Positions 7,010 to 14,657 of a DNA stretch of 18,409 nt are shown here, piece after piece; positions within the stretch are counted from its first letter, which is position 1, and each line of letters begins with the position of its first letter. A program made the position numbers and the translations under genes. This DNA comes from DASZTU01 sp035493835 (GTDB taxonomy: Bacteria > Pseudomonadota > Alphaproteobacteria > Rhizobiales > Devosiaceae), in the NCBI GenBank assembly GCA_035493835.1, contig DATJHO010000001.1:1-18409 (forward strand), in the 5' to 3' direction. The notes beneath the pieces were generated by a model. The model had not been told where the DNA came from and did not search any database. It was given only the letters and a program-made list of their open reading frames with translations.

Positions 7010-7138
7010 TTTAGTCGTTGCGCTCCTGCCGAAGGCGGGCGCCTCCGAAAACGGCAGAGCCGCTAACCCCCTATTGTGAAGGCGGGATGACATGCCGGCG
7101 AGGTGTTGCAGCGAATTGTGGAAGGCTGGGTGCGTGGA

Positions 7139-7187
7139 CCACCCCCTCCCCAACCCTCCCCCTTGCGGGGAGGGCCGGGGAGGGGTG
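7139..7187. repeat. Nested palindrome downstream of the minus-strand dehydrogenase (family A)
   Basis: An inner stem CCCTCCCC (7154-7161) pairs with GGGGAGGG (7167-7174) across CTTGC. An outer stem, ACCCCCTCCCC (7141-7151) with GGGGAGGGGT (7177-7186), pairs with one bulge. The element starts 14 bases beyond the stop of the minus-strand SDR gene, so it may end that transcript. The rest of the gap 7010-7200 shows nothing recognisable. Confidence 0.7.
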
Positions 7188-7200
7188 CCGCGACGCAACC

Positions 7201-7986
7201 TTACGGCATCAGCTGGCCGCCATTGACCTCGATCACCTGGCCCGTCACATAGCCGGAAAGGCTGTTGGAGGCGAGGAAGAGGTAGGCGCCGACGCATTCC
7301 TCGGGTGCGGCCGCGCGGCCGGCGGGAATCGTCGCCACATTGGCGGCCAGCTGCGCCTCAGTCGAGTAGCGCTCGTGGAACGGGGTCAGGATGACGCCGG
7401 GCGCCACCGCGTTGACGCGCACGCCCTGCTTGACCCATTCCTTGGCCATGCCACGCGTGATGTTGGAAACGAACGCCTTGGACGAGCCATAAAGGCCGGC
7501 GCCGTTGCTGGCCCCGTTGCGGGCGGCAATGGAGGTGGTGTTGATGACGAAGCCGCCCTGCTTCAGCAGCCACGGGATCGCAGCGCGGGTGGCAACGAGC
7601 ACCGAGCGGCCGTTGAGGTCCATCACCGCGTCATAGTGCTCTTCGGTGAACTCGGCATAGTTCTGCCGCGCCACCATGCCGCCGGCATTGTTGATCAGCC
7701 CGTCGAGCGCGCCGAAATGGCTGGCGGTTTCCTCGACGACGCGGGTGATGTCGGCCGATTTCGAGAAATCGCCCTGGACGAGGAAAACCTCGCCGCCAAG
7801 CTTCTCTGCCTCGGCCGCGACCTTTTCGGCGGCGTCCCGGCTCGAATTGTAGTGCAGTCCGACGCGCGCGCCGACCTGGGCGAAGGCAACCACCAGCGCC
7901 GCCCCGATACCGGTCGAGCCGCCGGTAATCAGCACGGCCTTGCCTTTGAGGTCCGGGATTGCGAGGCCGTTGAACGTGTCGGACAT
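7201..7986 (-). CDS. Short-chain dehydrogenase/reductase (classical SDR)
   Basis: This 261-residue NAD(P)-dependent oxidoreductase has the classical SDR length and motif order: TGGSTGIG at 21-28 (coenzyme binding), NNAGG at 99-103, the catalytic set Ser 152, Tyr 166 and Lys 170 (in LYGSSK), and NAVAPGVILTPF at 192-203. The end, SGYVTGQVIEVNGGQLMP, is the usual C-terminal substrate and coenzyme loop of FabG-like and sugar or alcohol dehydrogenases. It is cytosolic. The substrate cannot be read from the sequence. The ATG at 7986 has GGAG 8-9 bases upstream. The frame stays open to 8841 upstream, but that part is antisense to the divergent SDR gene and is not used. It is divergent from a second SDR with 138 bases between the starts, so the two may be co-regulated. 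Confidence 0.92.
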   Translation of the reverse strand: MSDTFNGLAIPDLKGKAVLITGGSTGIGAALVVAFAQVGARVGLHYNSSRDAAEKVAAEAEKLGGEVFLVQGDFSKSADITRVVEETASHFGALDGLINNAGGMVARQNYAEFTEEHYDAVMDLNGRSVLVATRAAIPWLLKQGGFVINTTSIAARNGASNGAGLYGSSKAFVSNITRGMAKEWVKQGVRVNAVAPGVILTPFHERYSTEAQLAANVATIPAGRAAAPEECVGAYLFLASNSLSGYVTGQVIEVNGGQLMP

Positions 7987-8124
7987 GGCAGTTTCTCCTT
8001 CTCGAACGCCGGGATCGCTCGGCGTCGGTGTTTTGCAGATTTTTGGAAGCTGAAAAGATTGCGTGCGATCTGGCGCGGGATAGTCTCCACTCCGATCATT
8101 CACCCAAACAAGAAAGTTCTCAAG
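7987..8124. promoter_or_regulatory. Shared intergenic region of two divergent SDR genes
   Basis: These 138 bases lie between two divergent starts and must carry, or be close to, promoters for both. A GGAG for the minus-strand gene is at about 7994-7997. The stretch 8030-8110 is AT-richer than the coding DNA around it, as expected for a promoter. I could not assign -35/-10 boxes or a clear operator. Confidence 0.4.
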
Positions 8125-8907
8125 ATGCTCAAGGGGCGGATCGTCGTCATCACCGGATCGACGGCGGGCGTGGGGTTCGGCGCGGCGAAGGCGGCGCTGG
8201 AAGCGGAGGCGAAGGTTTTCATCCATGGGCCGACGGTCGACGCGGTGGAGCAGGCCTCGATCGAACTGGGCGGCGTGCCGGGATTGGCGGCCGACCTGAC
8301 GTGGCCGGAGGCGGGCGGAAACATCATCGAGGCAGCGCTCGCCGCCTATGGCCGGATCGATGCAGTGGTCAACAATGCCGGGATTTATCCGCGCGCCGAT
8401 TTGCCGCAGACGGACGCGGCGTTCTTCGACCACGTCTTTTCGATCAATGCGCGCGCCCCGATGCTGGTGGCCCAGCGCGCGGTCGCGGCGTTCAAGGCGC
8501 AGGGCGAACCCGGCGCGATCGTCAATATCGGCTCGGTCAATGCCTATGCCGGCGGGACCAACCTCCTTGCCTATTCGATGTCCAAGGGGGCGCTGATGAC
8601 CATGACGCGCAATCTGGCCGAAGCCTATGCCGTCGATCTCATCCGCGTGAACCAGCTTAATTTGGGTTGGGTGCTCACCGAAACCGAGAAGGTGATCCAG
8701 CGCCAGGAGGGGCGTCCGGAGGGCTGGTATCTCGACCTGCCCAAGCAAATTGCCCCGATCGGCGGCCTGCTGACGCCCGAACTCGTGGCCAAACATATTT
8801 TGTTCTGGGCATCCGAGGCTTCGGCGCCGGTAACCGGCCAAGTCTATGAGGTGACGCAGACGCCGTTCCTCGGCCGCGCGGGCGGCGGACCGCTGGCGCG
8901 CGGGTGA
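8125..8907 (+). CDS. Short-chain dehydrogenase/reductase, second divergent copy
   Basis: This 260-residue SDR has TGSTAGVG at 10-17, NNAG at 83-86, and the catalytic residues Ser 137, Tyr 150 and Lys 154 (AYSMSKGAL). It differs clearly from the SDR transcribed the other way: the coenzyme segment after strand 2 is short (FIHGPT, no basic residue in the usual NADP position, so preference is unclear), the region after the Lys carries a WVLTETEKVIQRQEGRPEGW insert at about 182-201, and the C-terminus ends in a GRAGGGPLARG tail instead of the usual VNGG. I chose the ATG at 8125 because it gives the expected SDR N-terminus (LKGRIVVITG). The upstream frame to 7018 is antisense to other genes. The ribosome-binding site is weak (AAGAAAG). 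The substrate is unknown. Confidence 0.9.
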   Translation: MLKGRIVVITGSTAGVGFGAAKAALEAEAKVFIHGPTVDAVEQASIELGGVPGLAADLTWPEAGGNIIEAALAAYGRIDAVVNNAGIYPRADLPQTDAAFFDHVFSINARAPMLVAQRAVAAFKAQGEPGAIVNIGSVNAYAGGTNLLAYSMSKGALMTMTRNLAEAYAVDLIRVNQLNLGWVLTETEKVIQRQEGRPEGWYLDLPKQIAPIGGLLTPELVAKHILFWASEASAPVTGQVYEVTQTPFLGRAGGGPLARG

Positions 8908-8962
8908 GCGCGGGCGCGGGCGGAAAGACCTTGTGCCTCGCGCTGACGGCCAACCCCCACCA

Positions 8963-9040
8963 CCTCATGGTGAGCTTGTCGAACCATGGCCACGGACTCG
9001 TAGCCTCGCAACCTCGCCCTTCGACAAGCTCAGGGTGAGG
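8963..9040. repeat. Palindromic repeat with TGAGCTTGTCGAA core (family B), copy 1
   Basis: The core TGAGCTTGTCGAA at 8971-8983 is matched by its exact complement TTCGACAAGCTCA at 9020-9032, and the flanks (CCTCA... and ...TGAGG) extend the inverted repeat. The left arm can also fold by itself (CATGGT 8966-8971 with ACCATG 8983-8988). It fills the gap between two convergent genes and ends 7 bases before the stop of the peptide-binding protein gene, where it could serve as a bidirectional terminator. Confidence 0.8.
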
Positions 9041-9047
9041 TTTGCCT

Positions 9048-10904
9048 CTACTGCGCTACCCCGGTCTTTTGCGCCTTGGCCTCATCGTACCACCAGACCT
9101 GGGGGAAGCCGATGTTGTAGGCGGGGAGTGTCGCGGCGTGGCTGAAGCGGTCCCAGTGGGCGATGCGGTCATTGCGGAGGGTATAGCTGGGGACGACATA
9201 ATGCCCGGCGAGCAGCACCCGGTCGAGGGCGCGGGTCGCTGCGATCAGCGTGTCGCGGTCCTTGGCGAACACCACCTTGTCGACCAGTGCATCGATGCCC
9301 GGATCGCAAATGCCGCCATAATTGGTGGTGTCGGGATCCTTGGAAGCCCCGCAGCTCCAGAAATCGCGCTGCTCGTTGCCGGGTGACATCGATTCGGCCC
9401 AGCCGGCATAGATCATGTCGAAATCGCGCGACCGCAGGCGGTTGATGTACTGGGCCGAATCGACGCTGCGCAGCGTCGCATTGATGCCGATGGCCTTGAG
9501 ATTATGGGCGAAGGCCGAGGCGACGGGCTCGATGGTCGGCCCGTCCAGCAAGATCTCGAAGCTCAGCTGTTGGCCGTTCTTGTCCACCAACTGGTTGCCG
9601 CTGAGGGTGTAGCCGGCCTGGGTCAAAAGGTTCAGCGCCTGCCTGAGATTGGCCCTGAGCTTGGTCGAATCGCCGCCCACCGGGTTGGTGTAGGGGGTGG
9701 TGAAGACCGAGGCGGGAATCTTGTCCTTCACGCTGTTGAGGATCTGCAGCTCCGCGCCAGTCGGCAGCCCGGAGGAGGCCAGCGGCGTGCCGTAGAAATA
9801 GGAATTCACCCGCTGATACTGGTTGTAGAATAGCGTCTTGTTCAACTGCTCGAAATCGAAGGCATAGTTCAGCGCCTCTCGCACCCGCGGATCCCGGAAT
9901 TTGGGCAGGCGCAGATTGGGGACAAAGCCGACCATGATGCCGGAATCGGCGTAGGTTTGCGGATAAAGCTCCATCAGCACGCGCTTGTCGGCGACCGCCG
10001 GGAAATCATAACCGGTGGCCCAGCGCCGGGCGCGGTTCTCGCTCCACCAATCGAACTGATCGCCCTTGAAAGCCTCGAAGGCCACATCCGGATCCCGGAA
10101 ATAGATGTAGCGGATCTGGTCGACATTGTCCTGGCCGATGCCGGTCGGCTCGTTCTTCGCCCAATAGTTCGGGTCGCGCTGATAGGTGACGCTCGAGCCG
10201 GGGTTGAACGAGGCGATTTTGTAAGGCCCCGAGCCCATCGGCGGCTCGAGGCTCGAGCCGGCGATATTGCGTTGCTTGCCGCTTGCGTCTTTCCCCTCCC
10301 ACCAGTGCTGCGGCAGCACCAGCAACTGGCCGAGGATGTTGGGCAGCTCGCGGTTGTTCTTGACGTCGAAGTAGAACGTCACCTGGTCGGGCGCGGTCAC
10401 TTCGGCCTTGGTGACATCGTGATAGTACTGGGCCTGGCTGGCGTTGAGCTTGATCAACTCGTTGAAGGACCAGACGACGTCCTGGGCGGTGACGGGCGTG
10501 CCGTCCTGCCATTTCGCCTTGGGGTTCATGCGGAAGGTGGCCGAGGAGATGTCGGGCGGGAACGCCACCGCGTCGGCGAGCAGCCCGTATTCGGCCGAAA
10601 CCTCATCCAGCGAGCGATCCATCAGCGGTTCGTAGACCAGCCCCAACCCGTCCGCCGGCTCGCCCTGCGACAGGATAGGGTTGAACGTGTCGAACCCGCC
10701 GATCGAGGAGAGCCGAACGGTGCCGCCCTTGGGAGCTTGAGGATTGACATAGTCGTAGTGCTTGAACCCCTCGGGATATTTCGGCTGGCCGATCAGCGAG
10801 GTGCCATGCTGCCACGGCCCGTTCTGCGCCGGATCCGCAAGGGCCGGCATGGCAAGGGCGGCGAAGCCAGCGACGAGGGCGAGTCGGGTGAGGGCGGCGA
10901 ACAT
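9048..10904 (-). CDS. YejA-type periplasmic oligopeptide/microcin C-like ABC transporter binding protein
   Basis: This 618-residue family 5 extracellular solute-binding protein would capture peptides in the periplasm for an ABC importer. A signal peptide (1-23, ending PALA-DP) precedes the mature protein. The YejA subfamily signs are the N-terminal YPEGFKHYDYVNPQAPKGG segment, the GGFDTFNPIL and AKWQDGTPVTAQDVVWSF blocks of SBP family 5, the SENRARRWATGYDFPAV segment, and the C-terminal end GFPQVWWYDE. Length fits YejA (about 600-620). Two cysteines lie near FWSCG and GGICD. I chose the ATG at 10904 because it begins directly with the signal peptide and has GAGG 10 bases upstream; the frame extends to 11012, but that N-terminal extension would bury the signal peptide. 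No permease or ATPase gene (yejBEF) is adjacent on either side, so this is an orphan binding protein or one serving a distant transporter. Confidence 0.92.
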   Translation of the reverse strand: MFAALTRLALVAGFAALAMPALADPAQNGPWQHGTSLIGQPKYPEGFKHYDYVNPQAPKGGTVRLSSIGGFDTFNPILSQGEPADGLGLVYEPLMDRSLDEVSAEYGLLADAVAFPPDISSATFRMNPKAKWQDGTPVTAQDVVWSFNELIKLNASQAQYYHDVTKAEVTAPDQVTFYFDVKNNRELPNILGQLLVLPQHWWEGKDASGKQRNIAGSSLEPPMGSGPYKIASFNPGSSVTYQRDPNYWAKNEPTGIGQDNVDQIRYIYFRDPDVAFEAFKGDQFDWWSENRARRWATGYDFPAVADKRVLMELYPQTYADSGIMVGFVPNLRLPKFRDPRVREALNYAFDFEQLNKTLFYNQYQRVNSYFYGTPLASSGLPTGAELQILNSVKDKIPASVFTTPYTNPVGGDSTKLRANLRQALNLLTQAGYTLSGNQLVDKNGQQLSFEILLDGPTIEPVASAFAHNLKAIGINATLRSVDSAQYINRLRSRDFDMIYAGWAESMSPGNEQRDFWSCGASKDPDTTNYGGICDPGIDALVDKVVFAKDRDTLIAATRALDRVLLAGHYVVPSYTLRNDRIAHWDRFSHAATLPAYNIGFPQVWWYDEAKAQKTGVAQ

Positions 10905-11243
10905 GGCGAGGGCCTCAAGCAAAAGGGTAGGGAGGAATATACCGGGAAGCGCAGCGCATTTCACGTTGAAGTCGGTAACGATGCCGCGGGTTGCACTGTC
11001 GCGTCTTTCCACGGATTCAGCGCTCGGAGCGCCCCCTCATGGTGAGCTTGTCGAACCACGAGGGCTCGGCCGCAAGCTGAGGGGATGGGCCCGGACCCTC
11101 GTCCTTCGACAGGCTCAGGATGGGGTCCTCCGTGCCAGACCGGCGCGCAACTCACCAAAAATTTTCGTGCCCGCCCTCAACCCGAGTAGGCTCAGCCGCA
11201 TTGATCACTTATCAATCTCCGGGGTGCACCCTATTTCTCCATC
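10905..11243. other. Divergent intergenic region of the binding protein and patatin genes
   Basis: This 339-base gap separates two divergent starts. It holds one family B repeat (11033-11125) and no credible gene; the frames that cross it are extensions or shadows. Promoters for both genes must lie here or inside the repeat. The AT-richer stretch 11150-11243 just before the patatin start is the most promoter-like part, but I assign no boxes. Confidence 0.5.
11033..11125. repeat. Palindromic repeat with TGAGCTTGTCGAA core (family B), copy 2
   Basis: TGAGCTTGTCGAA at 11043-11055 is identical to the core of copy 1. Its inverted partner TTCGACAGGCTCA is at 11105-11117 with one change (A to G). 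Flanks CCCCTCATGG and AGGATGGGG continue the symmetry. Unlike copy 1 it lies between divergent genes, in what should be a promoter region. Confidence 0.8.
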
Positions 11244-12239
11244 ATGACCAAGGGCTTCAAACCTGCCGGGAAGCCGACGCCGCTGCAACTGCGGGGGCAG
11301 TCGATCATCGACCAGCTCAACGGCGTGGCGCCGCCCGAGCGTTCCCGCGTCAATCCGCGGATCGGAGTGGCGCTCGGCGGCGGCTCCGCCCGCGGGCTGA
11401 CGCATATCCCCTATATCGAGGCGATGGACGAGCTGGGGCTCAAGCCCTCGGTCATCTCCGGCACGTCGATCGGCGCGCTGCTGGGGGCCGGTTGGGCCAG
11501 CGGCATGAGCGGGGCGGAACTGCGCGAGCACGCTTTCGACGTGCTCGGCACCATGAAGGTGATCGCCGGGCGGCTTTGGGGCAACCAGTTCGGCAATATC
11601 GGCAGCTTTTTTCGCAACGGCCTCAGCATGCAGCTCGACGCCTGCCAGGTGGTCGACAATTTCCTGCCCAACCCATTCCCGAGCAATTTCGAGGAATTGA
11701 AGGTTCCATTTTACGTGGTGGCGACGGATTTTCAGTCATGGCACCAGGCGGTGTTCCACGCCGGGCCGCTCAGGCCAGCGATTGCCGGCTCGATCGCCAT
11801 CCCGACGCTGTTCAAGCCCGTTCGCTTCGCGCATCACCTCTTGGTGGACGGCGGCGTGGTGAACCCGTTGCCGCTCGACCAGGCGGCGGCCGATGTCGAT
11901 GTGCTCATCGGCATCGACGTCAACGGCGATCCTTCCACCCGGCTCAACAAGCTGGACTACAACGCGATCGATACGTGGTTCGGGGCGGCGCAGATCATGA
12001 TGCACTCGCTGATCGCGCACATGATGGCGGCCTATCCGCCGGACGTCTATGTCCGCCCGCATGTCGATAATTTCGGCACGCTGGAATATTGGCGGGTGCG
12101 CGAAATCGTTGCCTATGCCGACCAGGACAAGGACCGCTTCAAGCGGCTGCTCGAGCATAAGATCGAGGCGTTCATCGCCGATCCTGAAAGAACCGCCGCA
12201 ACAACGCTGCCGCACGGGCTTCACCGAGACCCGAAATGA
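11244..12239 (+). CDS. Patatin-like phospholipase / acyl hydrolase (RssA-like)
   Basis: This 331-residue Ser-Asp dyad lipase hydrolyses acyl chains from phospholipids or related esters. The catalytic parts are all present: the oxyanion-hole loop GGGSARG at 45-51, the nucleophile elbow GTSIG at 73-77 (Ser 75), and the dyad Asp 202 in VDGGVVNPLP. No signal peptide or membrane segment is visible, so it is cytosolic or membrane-associated from inside. A 38-residue N-terminal part with mainly polar residues comes before the domain. The ATG at 11244 has no good ribosome-binding site; no better start is seen. Its last 22 codons overlap the 3' end of tadA on the other strand. Confidence 0.92.
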   Translation: MTKGFKPAGKPTPLQLRGQSIIDQLNGVAPPERSRVNPRIGVALGGGSARGLTHIPYIEAMDELGLKPSVISGTSIGALLGAGWASGMSGAELREHAFDVLGTMKVIAGRLWGNQFGNIGSFFRNGLSMQLDACQVVDNFLPNPFPSNFEELKVPFYVVATDFQSWHQAVFHAGPLRPAIAGSIAIPTLFKPVRFAHHLLVDGGVVNPLPLDQAAADVDVLIGIDVNGDPSTRLNKLDYNAIDTWFGAAQIMMHSLIAHMMAAYPPDVYVRPHVDNFGTLEYWRVREIVAYADQDKDRFKRLLEHKIEAFIADPERTAATTLPHGLHRDPK

Positions 12240-12612
12240 CCTCCGGCCGGTGATTGCAGGAGGCTTGGGCAAACAGCCTGACCCCGTTGTCCACCGCCCC
12301 GGCCTTTTCGTCCTCCGCCCCATAGTAGACCCGACGCAGCCGCGCGTGGGCGATCGCCCCGGCGCACATGGCGCAGGGCTCGAGCGTGACATAGAGGTCG
12401 CATCCGTCGAGCCGGCCGCTGCCGCGCCTTTCGAGCGCGCCGCGGATCGCCAGCATTTCGGCATGCGCGGTAGGATCGTTGAGCGCCCGCATGCGGTTGC
12501 GCTCGGCGGCCAGCACCACCCCGTCTTCGACCACGACCGCCCCCACCGGCGCCTCGCCATCGGCGGCCGCCTCTTCGGCAAGGATCAGGGCAAGGTCCAT
12601 CGGGTTCGGCAT
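12172..12612 (-). CDS. tadA: tRNA-specific adenosine(34) deaminase
   Basis: TadA deaminates adenosine to inosine at the wobble base of tRNA-Arg(ACG), an essential step for decoding CGN codons. The protein has 146 residues, with the cytidine/deoxycytidylate deaminase fold. The zinc site is HAE (His 50, catalytic Glu 52) and PCAMC (Cys 80, Cys 83). ARLRRVYYGAEDEKAGAV near 90-107 and CNHRPEV near 119-125 are typical of TadA rather than other deaminases. The C-terminal EARAAALLRRFF helix is also typical. The start may be 12612 or the ATG four codons later (12600); neither has a clear ribosome-binding site. Its 3' end overlaps the patatin gene by 68 bases, tail to tail. Confidence 0.95.
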   Translation of the reverse strand: MPNPMDLALILAEEAAADGEAPVGAVVVEDGVVLAAERNRMRALNDPTAHAEMLAIRGALERRGSGRLDGCDLYVTLEPCAMCAGAIAHARLRRVYYGAEDEKAGAVDNGVRLFAQASCNHRPEVISGLGEARAAALLRRFFQDRR

Positions 12613-12672
12613 GGGGCATGGGCGTAGCAGGTTTGGGAGGAATTGGGGAGGGTGGAGCGGTTTGAGTTTGCT

Positions 12673-12793
12673 GCCAAGGCCCCCTCACGCCGTCCTACCG
12701 GACGGACCTCTCCCCGAAGGGAGAGGGGGAGGCGAGGCCGTGCCACAAGGCCCCTCTCCCTAGGGGGAGAGGATAGGGTGAGGGGGCCTTGGC
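12673..12793. repeat. 121-bp palindromic element with perfect 16-bp arms (family A composite)
   Basis: The ends GCCAAGGCCCCCTCAC (12673-12688) and GTGAGGGGGCCTTGGC (12778-12793) are exact inverted copies of each other. Inside are two hairpins with the same stem: CCTCTCCC/GGGAGAGG at 12707-12714 with 12719-12726 (loop CGAA), and again at 12753-12760 with 12765-12772 (loop TAGG). No reading frame of substance fits inside. It lies upstream of both mutL (+) and tadA (-). It resembles a non-autonomous palindromic repeat unit. The remaining parts of the gap 12613-12862 show only the mutL ribosome-binding site. Confidence 0.85.
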
Positions 12794-12862
12794 CACAGAC
12801 ACACTCCGCAGCTTTGTCCTCCGCGCGCCAGGCGCTATGCTCCCCACTTCAGGAGAATCGCC

Positions 12863-14644
12863 ATGCCGATCCGGCAATTGCCCGACGACCTCGTCAACAA
12901 GATCGCCGCCGGCGAGGTGGTGGAGCGGCCGGCGAGCGTGGTCAAGGAACTGATCGAAAATTCGATCGATGCCGGCGCCACGCGCATCCGGCTGACCACG
13001 GCCGGGGGCGGCGTCAGCCTCATCCGCATCGAGGATGACGGGGCCGGCATGGACAAGGCTGACCTCGTGCTGTCGGTCGAGCGGCACGCGACCAGCAAGC
13101 TCGCCGAGGACGGGCTCGATGATATCCGCACGCTGGGCTTTCGCGGCGAGGCACTGGCCTCGATAGGGGCGGTGGCGGAGCTGTCGATTGCCTCGCGCAC
13201 GGACGAGGCGGAAACGGGCCTGAAACTCAGCGTCAGTCGCTCGTCCAAGAGCCGGCCCGCGCCGCAGGCGATGAACCGCGGCACCGTGGTCGAGGTGCGC
13301 GACCTCTTTGCGGCGGTGCCGGCGCGGCGGAAATTCCTCAAATCCGAGCGCGCGGAAGGGGCGGCGATCACCGACGTGGTGCGCCGGCTGGCGATGGCCA
13401 ACCCGCAGGTCCATTTCGTCGTCGAGGGCCCGGACCGCACGACGATCAACTGGCCGGGGCAAAGCGGGGAGGGCGCGCTCGCGGCGCGGCTGACGCAGGC
13501 GATGGGCGAGGATTTTGCCGAAAACGCCATCGAGTTGGCGACCATCCGGCATGGGGTGGTGGTGAGCGGGCTCGCCGGGCTGCCGACTTTTTCGCGCGCC
13601 AACAGCCTCAGCCAGTTCTATTTCGTCAACGGCCGGGCAGTGCGCGACAAGGTGCTGCTGGGGGCAGTGCGCGCTGCCTACGCCGATTTCCTGTTCCGCG
13701 ACCGTTTTCCGGCGATCGCGTTGTTTCTCGCCATTGACCCTGCCGAGGTCGACGTCAACGTCCATCCGGCCAAGGCGGAGCTGAGGTTCCGCGACGGTGG
13801 CGGCGTGCGCTCGGCGGTAATCCGCGCGATCGCCGAGGCGCTGGGGGCCGCCGGGTTCCGCGCCTCCTCGACCGTTGCGGAGGATGTGATGGCGGCGTTC
13901 CGGGCGCCCGAGTCGGCCGCCACGCCGGCGCGGGAGGTTGGGCCGGCCCCGGCGTTTCGCTTCCCGCCCCCGGCCGCGGACTTTTCACGTGGCTTTGCCG
14001 GCCTCGCCGAGCCGAGCGCCCGCTTCGAGCCGGAGCCTGTTGCCGCTGTCAACGATGCCGAATTCCCGCTCGGAGTCGCCCGGGCGCAAATGTTCGAAAA
14101 TTTCATCGTGGCGCAGAACGGGGATAGCCTCTTGCTCGTCGACCAGCACGCGGCGCATGAGCGGCTGGTCTATGAGCGCTTCAAGGCGCAGCTTGCGGCC
14201 GGGCCAGTGGCGAGCCAGGCGCATCTGATCCCGGTCGTCGTGGAACTGAGCGAGGACGATTGCGCCCGGCTCGAGGAAGCGGCACCCTCGCTCGAGCGGC
14301 TTGGGCTCTATCTCGAACGCTTCGGCCCGCGGGCGGTCGCGGTCAGGGAGACGCCGGCGGTGCTGGGGCAGGCCGATGTCGAGGGGCTCGTGCGCGATCT
14401 CGCCGACGGTCTTGCCGAATGGGGCGAGGTCGCGGCCCTCAGCGACCGCATGGAAGCGATCATCGGCCGTATGGCCTGCCACGGCTCGGTCCGCTCGGGC
14501 CGGCGGCTGCGGCTCGACGAAATGAATGCCCTGCTGCGCGACATGGAGGCGACGCCCCATTCCGGCCAATGCATCCACGGCCGACCCACCTATGTGGAAC
14601 TGAAGAAGCGCGACATCGAACGGCTGTTCGGCCGCACGCGGTAG
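12863..14644 (+). CDS. mutL: DNA mismatch repair protein MutL (endonuclease type)
   Basis: MutL couples mismatch recognition by MutS to strand incision. The 593-residue protein has an N-terminal GHKL ATPase: ELIENSIDAG at 29-38 (general base Glu 29), DDGAGM at 58-63, GFRGEALASIGA at 92-103. The QFYFVNGRAVRD block (251-262) and DVNVHPAKAE (297-306) of the second domain follow. A Pro/Ala-rich linker covers about 345-405. The C-terminal dimerisation domain carries the endonuclease motif DQHAxxExxxxE (Asp 427, Glu 433, Glu 438), ACHGSVRSG at 538-546, CIHGRP at 570-575 and FGR at 589-591. MutL is therefore probably a nicking enzyme, as expected where MutH is absent. The ATG at 12863 has AGGAGA 6 bases upstream. 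mutS is not in the window. It is transcribed alone between palindromic repeats. Confidence 0.97.
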   Translation: MPIRQLPDDLVNKIAAGEVVERPASVVKELIENSIDAGATRIRLTTAGGGVSLIRIEDDGAGMDKADLVLSVERHATSKLAEDGLDDIRTLGFRGEALASIGAVAELSIASRTDEAETGLKLSVSRSSKSRPAPQAMNRGTVVEVRDLFAAVPARRKFLKSERAEGAAITDVVRRLAMANPQVHFVVEGPDRTTINWPGQSGEGALAARLTQAMGEDFAENAIELATIRHGVVVSGLAGLPTFSRANSLSQFYFVNGRAVRDKVLLGAVRAAYADFLFRDRFPAIALFLAIDPAEVDVNVHPAKAELRFRDGGGVRSAVIRAIAEALGAAGFRASSTVAEDVMAAFRAPESAATPAREVGPAPAFRFPPPAADFSRGFAGLAEPSARFEPEPVAAVNDAEFPLGVARAQMFENFIVAQNGDSLLLVDQHAAHERLVYERFKAQLAAGPVASQAHLIPVVVELSEDDCARLEEAAPSLERLGLYLERFGPRAVAVRETPAVLGQADVEGLVRDLADGLAEWGEVAALSDRMEAIIGRMACHGSVRSGRRLRLDEMNALLRDMEATPHSGQCIHGRPTYVELKKRDIERLFGRTR

Positions 14645-14657
14645 GATCGTGCAAGCT

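Noticed and set aside
7018..8124. Upstream extension of the plus-strand SDR frame to 629 codons
   Set aside because: It is antisense to the minus-strand SDR and passes through a palindromic repeat; the SDR fold starts at 8125.
7987..8841. Upstream extension of the minus-strand SDR frame to 546 codons
   Set aside because: It is antisense to the plus-strand SDR, has no domain of its own, and the SDR start at 7986 has a good ribosome-binding site.
10905..11012. N-terminal extension of the binding protein to an ATG at 11012
   Set aside because: It would place 36 residues before an ordinary signal peptide; the ATG at 10904 begins directly with it.
9957..11045. 362-codon plus-strand frame opposite the peptide-binding protein gene
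   Set aside because: It is an antisense shadow of a clear family 5 binding protein.
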